From contig DIKB01000110.1 of assembly GCA_002421445.1 (NCBI GenBank), positions 1 through 5,323 of the forward strand: a DNA stretch of 5,323 nucleotides, written 5' to 3'. The notes below the pieces were generated by a model. The model saw nothing but the letters and a program-made list of their open reading frames with translations. It was not told where the DNA came from and did not search any database. The translations under genes were made by a program, and so were the position numbers. Below, in pieces: positions 1 to 4,970 of this stretch (positions are counted from its first letter, which is position 1; each line of letters begins with the position of its first letter). Origin of the DNA: Dehalococcoidia bacterium UBA5629 (GTDB lineage: Bacteria; Chloroflexota; Dehalococcoidia; GIF9; UBA5629).

Positions 1-93
1 GTATGGATTTATAAAGGGGATATTATCCCTGAAGTTAGGAAGGAAAAGGAAAGTGCTACAGCCGAAACGGGTGAAGTATCGAAAACTGCATAG
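1..93 (+). CDS. rpsC: 30S ribosomal protein S3, C-terminal end (5' truncated by window)
   Basis: Reading from base 1 gives VWIYKGDIIPE followed by a short tail ending in a TAG stop at 91-93. The VWIYKG-x-I-x-P block is the typical end of the conserved C-terminal domain of bacterial S3, a small-subunit head protein at the mRNA entry side. Only about 30 residues are inside the window. The tail after the conserved block is polar (roughly ESATAETGEVSKTA). S3 directly before L16 is the standard S10-operon order, which supports the call. The last 41 bases overlap the start of rplP in another frame, so the S3 tail is encoded by the same DNA as the conserved L16 N-terminus. Confidence 0.88.
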   Translation, partial: VWIYKGDIIPEVRKEKESATAETGEVSKTA

Positions 94-490
94 AGGCCGA
101 CGTAAGGGCGAAGCGCATTCCGGTAACACCGTTGCCTTTGGTGATTATGGGATGCAGGCTCTTGAGACTGCGTGGATAAGCGACAGGCAGATTGAAGCTA
201 CGCGCCGCGTCATTGTGCGGTATTTACGACGCGGTGGGAAAATGTGGATACGTATTTTCCCTGATAAATCAGTAACCAAGAAACCCGCTGAAACGAGGAT
301 GGGAAGCGGTAAGGGTGCTCCCGATCATTGGGTTGCTGTGATTAAGCAGGGCAGGATGTTATTTGAGATAGCAGGCATTAAGGAAGATATGGCCAAAGAA
401 GCGGTAAAGCTCGCTGCATATAAGCTGCCTATCCGTGCACGATTCGTGGTCAAAGAAGCGGCTGCTACGGAGGCTCAAGGTGAAGATTGA
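53..490 (+). CDS. rplP: 50S ribosomal protein L16
   Basis: This is a 145-residue L16, a large-subunit protein near the A-site side of the peptidyl transferase centre that helps position tRNA. It begins MLQPKRVKYRK, the family's conserved N-terminus, which decides for the GTG at 53 even though this lies inside rpsC. An in-frame GTG at 71 would cut off that block. A purine-rich AAGGA at 40-44 sits 8 bases upstream. The basic segment RRGGKMWIRIFPDK (residues 59-72) and RMGSGKG (82-88) are the family signatures, followed by the usual hydrophobic C-terminal fold. A short acidic/alanine tail follows residue 134. It overlaps rpsC by 41 bases and rpmC by 11. Confidence 0.97.
   Translation: MLQPKRVKYRKLHRGRRKGEAHSGNTVAFGDYGMQALETAWISDRQIEATRRVIVRYLRRGGKMWIRIFPDKSVTKKPAETRMGSGKGAPDHWVAVIKQGRMLFEIAGIKEDMAKEAVKLAAYKLPIRARFVVKEAAATEAQGED
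469..473 (+). promoter_or_regulatory. Shine-Dalgarno site for rpmC inside rplP
   Basis: GGAGG, a strong match to the anti-Shine-Dalgarno sequence, lies 6 bases before the GTG at 480. It decides that start over the in-frame ATG at 501 and over the longer frame opening at 435. It lies wholly within the last codons of rplP, which suggests translational coupling of L16 and L29. Confidence 0.8.
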
Positions 491-677
491 CGACATCAGG
501 ATGCTTGGCATCGAAGAGATGAAAAAGAACTTGAATGAAGCGCATGAAGAGCTTTTCAATCTGAGATTCCGCTTGTCAACACGACAACTGGTTAATCACC
601 GGGAATTGGTTAAGGTAAAAAAGCGCATTGCGCGGTTGAATACGATACTTAGAGAGAAAGAACTTGGTTTAAGGTAA
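480..677 (+). CDS. rpmC: 50S ribosomal protein L29
   Basis: This is a 65-residue helical L29, which sits at the polypeptide exit tunnel rim near L23. The protein reads MKIDDIRMLGIEEM, then EELFNLRF (residues 23-30) and VKVKKRIARLNT (44-55), the two recognisable blocks of the family's antiparallel helix pair. The GTG at 480 puts ELFNLRF at residue 24, the usual distance for L29, and has a GGAGG 6 bases upstream. The frame is open back to 435, but those extra residues match no L29. The start overlaps the end of rplP by 11 bases. rpsQ begins 3 bases after its stop. Confidence 0.95.
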   Translation: MKIDDIRMLGIEEMKKNLNEAHEELFNLRFRLSTRQLVNHRELVKVKKRIARLNTILREKELGLR

Positions 678-680
678 AAG

Positions 681-962
681 ATGGAAAGCAATCGGAAAGA
701 AAGAATCGGCAAGGTTGTCAGTAACAAAATGGAGAAGACGGTGGTGGTGCAGATAGAGGATTTGAAGCGCCATCCCATGTACAGGAAGGTGGTAACGCAC
801 CGGGTTAAATTCAAGGCGCATGATGAAAACAAAGAGTGCGCGACGGGTGATGTCGTGAGGATCGTAGAGACTCGACCTCTTTCTAAGGATAAGCGGTGGA
901 GGGTTGCGGAGATATTAAGAAAGAAAGAAGTTGCTGAGATAGAACCAAAAGAAGTGGTTTAA
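681..962 (+). CDS. rpsQ: 30S ribosomal protein S17
   Basis: This is a 93-residue S17, an OB-fold protein that binds 16S rRNA early in small-subunit assembly. It has RIGKVVSNKMEKTVVV (residues 8-23), the family's first beta strands, a central HPMYRKVV (31-38), and the signature GDVVRIVETRPLSKDKRW (56-73). The C-terminus runs about 10 residues past the core as a charged tail (KEVAEIEPKEVV), a common kind of variation. The start is ATG at 681, with only a weak AAGG at 671-674 six bases upstream that overlaps the end of rpmC. The 3-base gap to rpmC suggests that ribosomes may reinitiate there. Confidence 0.97.
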   Translation: MESNRKERIGKVVSNKMEKTVVVQIEDLKRHPMYRKVVTHRVKFKAHDENKECATGDVVRIVETRPLSKDKRWRVAEILRKKEVAEIEPKEVV

Positions 963-983
963 ATTTATCGTAAGGGAAGAGAC

Positions 984-1352
984 GTGATACAGTCATATAC
1001 AAGACTTAAAGTAGCAGATAATACCGGTGCGCGCGAAGTGATGTGCATTACTGTGCTCGGCGGCACGGGCAGGCGATATGCCAGTGTTGGTGACATTATC
1101 GTTGTCACTGTCAAACGCGCTATCCCTGGCGGAGTCGTGAAGAAGAGCGATGTGACTCATGCTGTGGTTGTGAGAGTTGCCAAGCAGTACCACAGGACGG
1201 ACGGGACATATGTTCGGTTCGATGATAACGCGGCAGTCATCCTTGATGAGAAGGATAATCCGAAAGGCACGCGCATTTTCGGGCCGGTTGGACGTGAACT
1301 GAGAGAGAAGAACTTTATGAAAATAATATCTCTTGCTCCAGAGGTTTTGTGA
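984..1352 (+). CDS. rplN: 50S ribosomal protein L14
   Basis: At 122 residues it has exactly the usual length of bacterial L14, a beta-barrel protein on the interface side of the large subunit that contributes to an intersubunit bridge. Conserved blocks are VADNTGAR (residues 10-17), RFDDNAAV (78-85), GTRIFGPV (95-102) and the C-terminal MKIISLAPEVL. The GTG at 984 gives the canonical MIQ start and has AAGGGA at 972-977 six bases upstream. In the E. coli arrangement this gene begins the spc operon. Here the 21 bases before it show no promoter, so it is probably co-transcribed with rpsQ. Confidence 0.98.
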   Translation: MIQSYTRLKVADNTGAREVMCITVLGGTGRRYASVGDIIVVTVKRAIPGGVVKKSDVTHAVVVRVAKQYHRTDGTYVRFDDNAAVILDEKDNPKGTRIFGPVGRELREKNFMKIISLAPEVL

Positions 1353-1354
1353 CT

Positions 1355-1666
1355 ATGAAGATACGAAAGAATGATACGGTTCTGGTAATTGCCGGAAAAG
1401 ACAAAGGGAAGCGGGGAAAGGTACGCTTGGCCCTGCCGATTGATGAGAAAGTAGTTGTCGAAGGCGTTAACATGGTGAAGCGCCATTCGAAGACAAAGGG
1501 GCAGGCGAGGCAGGCTGGCATTATCGAGTTGGAGGCTCCGATCTCGGCTGCCAGAGTTATGTTGATTTGCAATAAATGCGATAAGCCGACAAGGGTCGGC
1601 ATGCGGGTCTTGCAAGATGGCAGGAGGGCACGTTTCTGCCGTGTCTGCCAGGAAGTGCTTGAGTAA
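1355..1666 (+). CDS. rplX: 50S ribosomal protein L24, four-cysteine form
   Basis: L24 is an early 23S rRNA-binding protein that helps start large-subunit assembly. With the ATG at 1355 it has 103 residues, beginning MKIRKNDTVLVIAGKDKGKRGKV, split here as a KOW motif at about residues 6-33. The C-terminal part has CNKCDKPTRVG (72-82) and FCRVCQEV (94-101), so Cys72, 75, 95 and 98 form two C-x2-C pairs like a zinc ribbon, a form kept in some bacterial lineages. An alternative GTG at 1349 would add two residues and overlap the rplN stop by 4 bases. AGAGG at 1340-1344 lies 10 bases from the ATG and 4 from the GTG, so the spacing does not settle it. MK-x-(K/R)-x-(G/N)D is the usual family start. 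Confidence 0.95.
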   Translation: MKIRKNDTVLVIAGKDKGKRGKVRLALPIDEKVVVEGVNMVKRHSKTKGQARQAGIIELEAPISAARVMLICNKCDKPTRVGMRVLQDGRRARFCRVCQEVLE

Positions 1667-1685
1667 GGTTAGGTGAACGATACAT

Positions 1686-2228
1686 ATGCCTATGTTGAAG
1701 GATAAATACAAGAAAGAAGTAGTCCCCGAGCTCATGAAGAAATTCGGCTACACGAATGTGATGCAGGTGCCGAAGGTCGCTAAGATTGTGTTGAACATCG
1801 GGCTGGGTGAAGCTTTGCAGAATCCCAAGGCACTGGAATCTGCTCAGAAAGATCTCGGTGCGATTACAGGACAGCATCCGGTAGTAACAAAATCAAAGAA
1901 ATCCATTGCTGCATTTAAATTGCGCCAGGGGCAGGATATCGGCGTCATGGTGACGCTTCGCGGCGTGCAAATGTACGAGTTTTTCGATAGGCTCATAAAC
2001 ATCGTTTTACCGCGTATTCGCGATTTTCAGGGTGTTCCTCGTGATTCCTTTGACGGAAAAGGGAATTATGCGATGGGACTCAAAGAACAGCTCATGTTTC
2101 CTGAAATTGAGTATGATAAAATAGAAAAGGTGCGAGGGTTGAGCATTGTCATTGTGACAACTGCTCAGTCCGATGAGGAAGGTCGAGAGTTGTTAAGAGC
2201 CTTCGGTATGCCTTTCAAGAAGAACTAG
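1686..2228 (+). CDS. rplE: 50S ribosomal protein L5
   Basis: This is a 180-residue L5, which binds 5S rRNA in the central protuberance, contacts P-site tRNA and forms a bridge to the small-subunit head. Visible blocks are LKDKYKKEVVPEL (residues 4-16), KIVLNIGLGEA (33-43), the signature LGAITGQHPVVTKSKKS (57-73) and FPEIEYDKI near residue 140. Length and domain order are normal. The ATG at 1686 has AGGTGA at 1671-1676 nine bases upstream. The ATG at 1692 would be 15 bases away and is less likely. It follows rplX by 19 bases. It works with L18, encoded further on in this window, in the 5S particle. Confidence 0.98.
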   Translation: MPMLKDKYKKEVVPELMKKFGYTNVMQVPKVAKIVLNIGLGEALQNPKALESAQKDLGAITGQHPVVTKSKKSIAAFKLRQGQDIGVMVTLRGVQMYEFFDRLINIVLPRIRDFQGVPRDSFDGKGNYAMGLKEQLMFPEIEYDKIEKVRGLSIVIVTTAQSDEEGRELLRAFGMPFKKN

Positions 2229-2243
2229 GAGTCGATTTATACT

Positions 2244-2429
2244 ATGGCAAAACTAGCAATGATACTTAAGTCCCAGCGGAAGCCGAAATTTCCAGGCCGT
2301 GCGCATAATCGCTGCAAGTTGTGCGGCAGGCCGCGGGCATATATTCGCAAATTCGGGATGTGCCGTTTGTGCTTCAGAGAGCGGGCGCTACGCGGACAGA
2401 TACCCGGCGTGCGGAAATCGAGCTGGTAG
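2244..2429 (+). CDS. rpsN: 30S ribosomal protein S14, type Z (zinc-binding)
   Basis: At 61 residues this is the short S14 form, about two thirds the length of the long zinc-free type. S14 sits in the small-subunit head next to S3 and S10. Cys24-x2-Cys27 and Cys40-x2-Cys43 form the zinc-binding set, in the context RCKLCGRPRAYIRKFGMCRL, and the protein ends RGQIPGVRKSSW, as is usual for type Z. The ATG at 2244 follows AGGAG at 2227-2231, which overlaps the rplE stop; the 12-base spacing is rather long. All four ligands are present, so it should bind zinc. I see no second, zinc-free paralogue in the window. Confidence 0.98.
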   Translation: MAKLAMILKSQRKPKFPGRAHNRCKLCGRPRAYIRKFGMCRLCFRERALRGQIPGVRKSSW

Positions 2430-2435
2430 TATTGT

Positions 2436-2443
2436 AAGGGGAG
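2436..2443 (+). promoter_or_regulatory. Shine-Dalgarno site for rpsH
   Basis: AAGGGGAG lies 9 bases before the ATG at 2453 and 15 bases before the second in-frame ATG at 2459. It therefore favours the first ATG. It is one of the stronger ribosome binding sites in the window. Confidence 0.7.
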
Positions 2444-2452
2444 ATCTATATT

Positions 2453-2851
2453 ATGGTAATGGTTACTGATCCAATCGCTGATATGTTGACTCGTATTCGT
2501 AACGCCATCATGGTACATCATGATACCGTTATGGTACCTGCTTCAAAGGCGAAGCTTGTTATTGCTAAGATACTTAAAGATGAAGGTTTTATTACTGACT
2601 TCACTGTTGTGAAGGGCAAAGTGGATAAAACGATTAAAATCTCCTTACGCTATATGGATAATCAGACGGTTATTAATGGTCTTGAGCGGGTGAGCAAACC
2701 CGGCTTGCGTGTGTACGTTGGTAATGGAGAGGTACCCCGTGTCTATGGTGGGCTTGGAATATCAATCCTGTCAACGTCGAAGGGAATCATGGTTGGACAG
2801 GATGCATGGAAGCAGAAGCTCGGTGGAGAGCTGATGTGCCATATCTGGTAA
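2453..2851 (+). CDS. rpsH: 30S ribosomal protein S8
   Basis: This is a 132-residue S8, a primary 16S rRNA-binding protein of the platform and, in E. coli, the translational repressor of the spc operon. The N-terminus has TDPIADMLTRIRNA (residues 5-18) and VPASKAKLVIAKILKDEGFI, and the C-terminal rRNA-binding signature GGLGISILSTSKGIM is at 99-113. The protein ends GGELMCHIW, a variant of the usual GGE-x-L-C-x-(V/I)-W ending. The ATG at 2453 is supported by a strong ribosome binding site. It lies 23 bases after rpsN and 24 bases before rplF. Confidence 0.98.
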   Translation: MVMVTDPIADMLTRIRNAIMVHHDTVMVPASKAKLVIAKILKDEGFITDFTVVKGKVDKTIKISLRYMDNQTVINGLERVSKPGLRVYVGNGEVPRVYGGLGISILSTSKGIMVGQDAWKQKLGGELMCHIW

Positions 2852-2875
2852 TCGACATTTTGAGAGGTTGAAACT

Positions 2876-3427
2876 GTGTCACGAATAGGATTAATGCCAA
2901 TAGTTGTTCCGCAGGGCGTGAAGGTCGCCATTGCTGATGGTAAGGTAACTGTTGAAGGTAAGAAAGGTAAAATCTTCCGGCAGTTCTCGAAAGACATGAT
3001 GATAACGCTTAAAGATAATGTGCTGACAGTAGCGCGTCCGAGCGATGACAGAATGCACAGGTCATTGCATGGCTTATCAAGGACTCTTCTTGCCAATATG
3101 GTTGAGGGAGTCACCAATGGTTTCGAGAAGAATTTGGAATTGAGCGGCGTCGGTTATCGCGCTCAGAAAACCGGTAACAAGCTGGCATTACAGATAGGCT
3201 TTGTGAATACTATTGAGTTTGTTCCGCCTGAGGGTGTGGACATTGCAGTGGAGGGGACGAGTAAGGTGAAGGTGGTTGGTATTGACAAAGAGCTTGTCGG
3301 GCTAACGGCCGCAAAGATTCGTGCGCTTCGCCCCTGTGATGCATATAAGGGGAAGGGCATTAAATATTCATATGAGAAGCTCCGTCTCAAGGCTGGTAAG
3401 GCGGGCAAAGCAACAGCAAAGAAGTAG
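2876..3427 (+). CDS. rplF: 50S ribosomal protein L6
   Basis: This is a 183-residue L6, made of two related alpha/beta domains, which binds 23S rRNA near the factor-binding site and the sarcin-ricin loop. It starts MSRIGLMPIVVPQGV, the usual N-terminus. LSGVGYRAQ near the middle begins the second domain, and AAKIRALRP then YKGKGIKY (residues 157-164) form the family signature. Residue 154, just after RP, is cysteine where most L6 proteins have proline. The C-terminus is the common basic KAGKAGK tail. The GTG at 2876 has AGAGG at 2863-2867 eight bases upstream. The preceding 24-base gap is the largest in the window and holds only this ribosome binding site. Confidence 0.97.
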   Translation: MSRIGLMPIVVPQGVKVAIADGKVTVEGKKGKIFRQFSKDMMITLKDNVLTVARPSDDRMHRSLHGLSRTLLANMVEGVTNGFEKNLELSGVGYRAQKTGNKLALQIGFVNTIEFVPPEGVDIAVEGTSKVKVVGIDKELVGLTAAKIRALRPCDAYKGKGIKYSYEKLRLKAGKAGKATAKK

Positions 3428-3430
3428 AGG
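3427..3430 (+). promoter_or_regulatory. Shine-Dalgarno site for rplR
   Basis: GAGG begins on the last base of the rplF stop. It is 3 bases from the ATG at 3434 and 6 bases from the ATG at 3437. The spacing favours 3437 as the true rplR start. Confidence 0.6.
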
Positions 3431-3436
3431 TCAATG

Positions 3437-3802
3437 ATGGCTGTAGTAATCAGAAGAATTGCACGTGAAAGACGTCATGTTCGGGTACGGAACAAGGTAG
3501 AAGGCACGCCGGCGCGTCCGAGGCTGTGTGTATTTCGAAGCTTGCAGCATATTTATGCGCAGGTGATCGATGATGCAGCGGGCAATACGCTGGTGAGCGC
3601 GGGCACCCTTGATCCTGACTTGAAGGAGACGGTCTCAGGGAAGAATAAATCTCAGTGCGCCGAACTGGTTGGTTCGCTGGTAGCGCAGCGCGCTATCAAA
3701 CACGGTGTCAAAAAAGTTGTATTCGACCGTGGTGGATATAACTATCAGGGACGGGTAAAAGTATTAGCCGATGCAGCCAGGAAGGCTGGGCTAGAGTTTT
3801 GA
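3437..3802 (+). CDS. rplR: 50S ribosomal protein L18
   Basis: This is a 121-residue L18, which binds 5S rRNA and, with L5, anchors it in the central protuberance. The N-terminus is strongly basic and probably wraps RNA (RRIARERRHVRVRNK, residues 6-20). The core motifs are GTPARPRLCVFRS (23-35), HIYAQVIDD (38-46) and FDRGGYNYQGRVKVLA near the C-terminus (96-111), all typical. An ATG at 3434 would add only one methionine; the GAGG at 3427-3430 is spaced better for 3437. The gene lies 9 bases after rplF. Confidence 0.97.
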   Translation: MAVVIRRIARERRHVRVRNKVEGTPARPRLCVFRSLQHIYAQVIDDAAGNTLVSAGTLDPDLKETVSGKNKSQCAELVGSLVAQRAIKHGVKKVVFDRGGYNYQGRVKVLADAARKAGLEF

Positions 3803-3804
3803 GG
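3800..3804 (+). promoter_or_regulatory. Shine-Dalgarno site for rpsE
   Basis: TGAGG begins on the rplR stop codon itself. It leaves only 2 bases to the ATG at 3807 but 8 bases to the ATG at 3813, so the second ATG is the better rpsE start. A site built from the previous stop codon points to coupled translation. Confidence 0.6.
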
Positions 3805-3812
3805 TTATGGCT

Positions 3813-4355
3813 ATGAAAGCAATTACGCAGGCAATCGGCAAACAGGAAAAAATCGATGCGAACGAGATGGATTTATCCGAAAAGCTCGTAGCGCTGGATC
3901 GTGTTACCAAGGTCGTTAAAGGCGGCAAAAACATGCATTTCAGGGCGTTAGTTGTCGTTGGTGACGGCAAAGGTCATGTTGGCATCGGGCTTGGAAAGGC
4001 GAAAGAAGTGCCTGAGGCGATACGTAAGGCTGGCACAACTGCAAAGAAGGAACTGGTACTGATCAGACTTGCCGGCGATACGGTGCCGCATGAGATGCTG
4101 GCGAAGTTTGGTGCTGCTAAGGTGCTGATCAAACCCGCAATGCCTGGTACAGGGGTGATCGCCGGTGGTGGTGTTAGAGCCGTGCTTGAGGCTGTTGGTG
4201 TCAAAGATGTGTTAACGAAATCCCTCGGCAGTTCAAAACCGGTGAACGTTATGAAGGCGACTATGCTTGCTCTGGTGAGTATGCGTGATCCCAAAGAGGT
4301 TGTTGCCAGACGAAAAGGGGATAATACTGAAGTTAAGGAGAAAGCAAGTGCCTAA
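3813..4355 (+). CDS. rpsE: 30S ribosomal protein S5
   Basis: This is a 180-residue S5, a small-subunit protein at the mRNA entry channel that affects decoding accuracy; the family is known for spectinomycin-resistance changes in its N-terminal loop. The N-terminal double-stranded RNA-binding-like domain has DRVTKVVKGGKNMHFRALV (residues 29-47) and GDGKGHVGIGLGKAKEVPEA (50-69). The C-terminal domain has GTGVIAGGGVRAVLE and LTKSLGS. The protein extends past the core with a charged tail (RRKGDNTEVKEKASA). The ATG at 3807 would add two residues but lies too close to the ribosome binding site. The stop overlaps the start of rpmD by 8 bases. Confidence 0.97.
   Translation: MKAITQAIGKQEKIDANEMDLSEKLVALDRVTKVVKGGKNMHFRALVVVGDGKGHVGIGLGKAKEVPEAIRKAGTTAKKELVLIRLAGDTVPHEMLAKFGAAKVLIKPAMPGTGVIAGGGVRAVLEAVGVKDVLTKSLGSSKPVNVMKATMLALVSMRDPKEVVARRKGDNTEVKEKASA
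4335..4340 (+). promoter_or_regulatory. Shine-Dalgarno site for rpmD inside rpsE
   Basis: AAGGAG lies 7 bases before the GTG at 4348. It is within the last codons of rpsE and decides the short L30 start rather than a longer in-frame opening at 4285. This is a near-ideal site placed for coupled translation. Confidence 0.8.
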
Positions 4356-4539
4356 ACTTCGAATTACATGGGTAAAGAGCGGCATTGGATATTCAAAAGA
4401 TCAGAAACGCACTCTCAAGGCGTTGGGTTTTCACAGACTTAATGAGGTGATTGAGAAAGAAGACTCACCAAGCATTCGCGGAATGGTGCAGCATGTAAAC
4501 CACCTCGTTAAAATGGAGACGATTGATGGATCAAAGTAA
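4348..4539 (+). CDS. rpmD: 50S ribosomal protein L30
   Basis: With the GTG at 4348 this is a 63-residue L30, close to the usual bacterial length of about 60. It is a small ferredoxin-like-fold protein of the large subunit. The start MPKLRITWVKSGIGYSKDQ, then TLKALGFHRLNE (residues 22-33) and SPSIRGMVQHVNHLVK (40-55) follow the family pattern. The frame is open upstream to 4285, but that extension is the antisense-free shadow of rpsE and matches no L30. The start overlaps rpsE by 8 bases and the stop overlaps rplO by 14, so three genes are chained here. Presence of bacterial rpmD helps exclude lineages that have lost it. Confidence 0.95.
   Translation: MPKLRITWVKSGIGYSKDQKRTLKALGFHRLNEVIEKEDSPSIRGMVQHVNHLVKMETIDGSK
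4515..4518 (+). promoter_or_regulatory. Shine-Dalgarno site for rplO inside rpmD
   Basis: GGAG lies 7 bases before the ATG at 4526 and 4 bases before the TTG at 4523. Spacing and codon type both favour the ATG. The site is inside the last codons of rpmD. Confidence 0.6.
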
Positions 4540-4969
4540 ATTAAGGCCGCCGGTTGGCGCAAAGCATAAGAGAAAGCGTGTCGGCTGCGGTAACGGTAGC
4601 GGGCATGGTTCATTTTCCGGACGCGGTTGTAAAGGGCAGAAATCCCGGTCCGGCCCCAATGTACGTGTTGGTTTCGAAGGTGGGCAGTTGCCTTTAATCA
4701 AAAGATTACCGGCACAGCGGGGGTTCACTAACAAATATAAGACGATTTATAGCACGATTAACGTCGGCAAATTAAACGAGTTCGCTACCGATATGGAAGT
4801 GACTGCCACGGAGTTGCATAAAGCCGGAATGATTCAAACGCTCAAATATCCCGTCAAAGTTCTGGGCGATGGCAATCTTGATCGGGCGTTGACTGTAAAA
4901 GCTAAGAAGTTTTCTGCTATTGCGAAAGAGAAAATTATAGCTGCCGGCGGCAAGGCCGAGGAAATTTAA
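4526..4969 (+). CDS. rplO: 50S ribosomal protein L15
   Basis: This is a 147-residue L15, a late-assembling large-subunit protein whose long basic N-terminal arm reaches into 23S rRNA. The glycine/arginine-rich arm has GSGHGSFSGRGCKGQKSRSG (residues 24-43), then GFEGGQLPLIKRLP (49-62), which is diagnostic. The C-terminal globular part contains VKVLGDGNLDRALTVKAKKFS, also typical. At residue 21 the usual KRVGRG reads KRVGCG, a cysteine in place of arginine. Cys35 in GCKGQK is a normal variant. The ATG at 4526 is preferred over the TTG at 4523 by spacing. It overlaps rpmD by 14 bases and is separated from secY by one base. Confidence 0.97.
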   Translation: MDQSKLRPPVGAKHKRKRVGCGNGSGHGSFSGRGCKGQKSRSGPNVRVGFEGGQLPLIKRLPAQRGFTNKYKTIYSTINVGKLNEFATDMEVTATELHKAGMIQTLKYPVKVLGDGNLDRALTVKAKKFSAIAKEKIIAAGGKAEEI

Positions 4970-4970
4970 T

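Noticed and set aside
1157..1735. A long open frame of 192 codons on the minus strand opposite rplN, rplX and the start of rplE
   Set aside because: It lies antisense to three clearly conserved ribosomal protein genes, and its translation shows no recognisable domain. It is a codon-use shadow.
2444..2452. A TATATT sequence before rpsH resembling a -10 promoter box
   Set aside because: There is no matching -35 element at suitable spacing, and it lies between a strong ribosome binding site and the start codon.
2510..2538. Two ATGGTAC direct repeats 21 bases apart, the second extending into the palindrome GGTACC
   Set aside because: They fall in phase on Met-Val codons within the conserved S8 N-terminal region, so coding explains them.
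2852..2875. Possible terminator or promoter in the largest intergenic gap, between rpsH and rplF
   Set aside because: Only 24 bases are available. They show a ribosome binding site but no GC-rich hairpin with a T-run and no promoter boxes.
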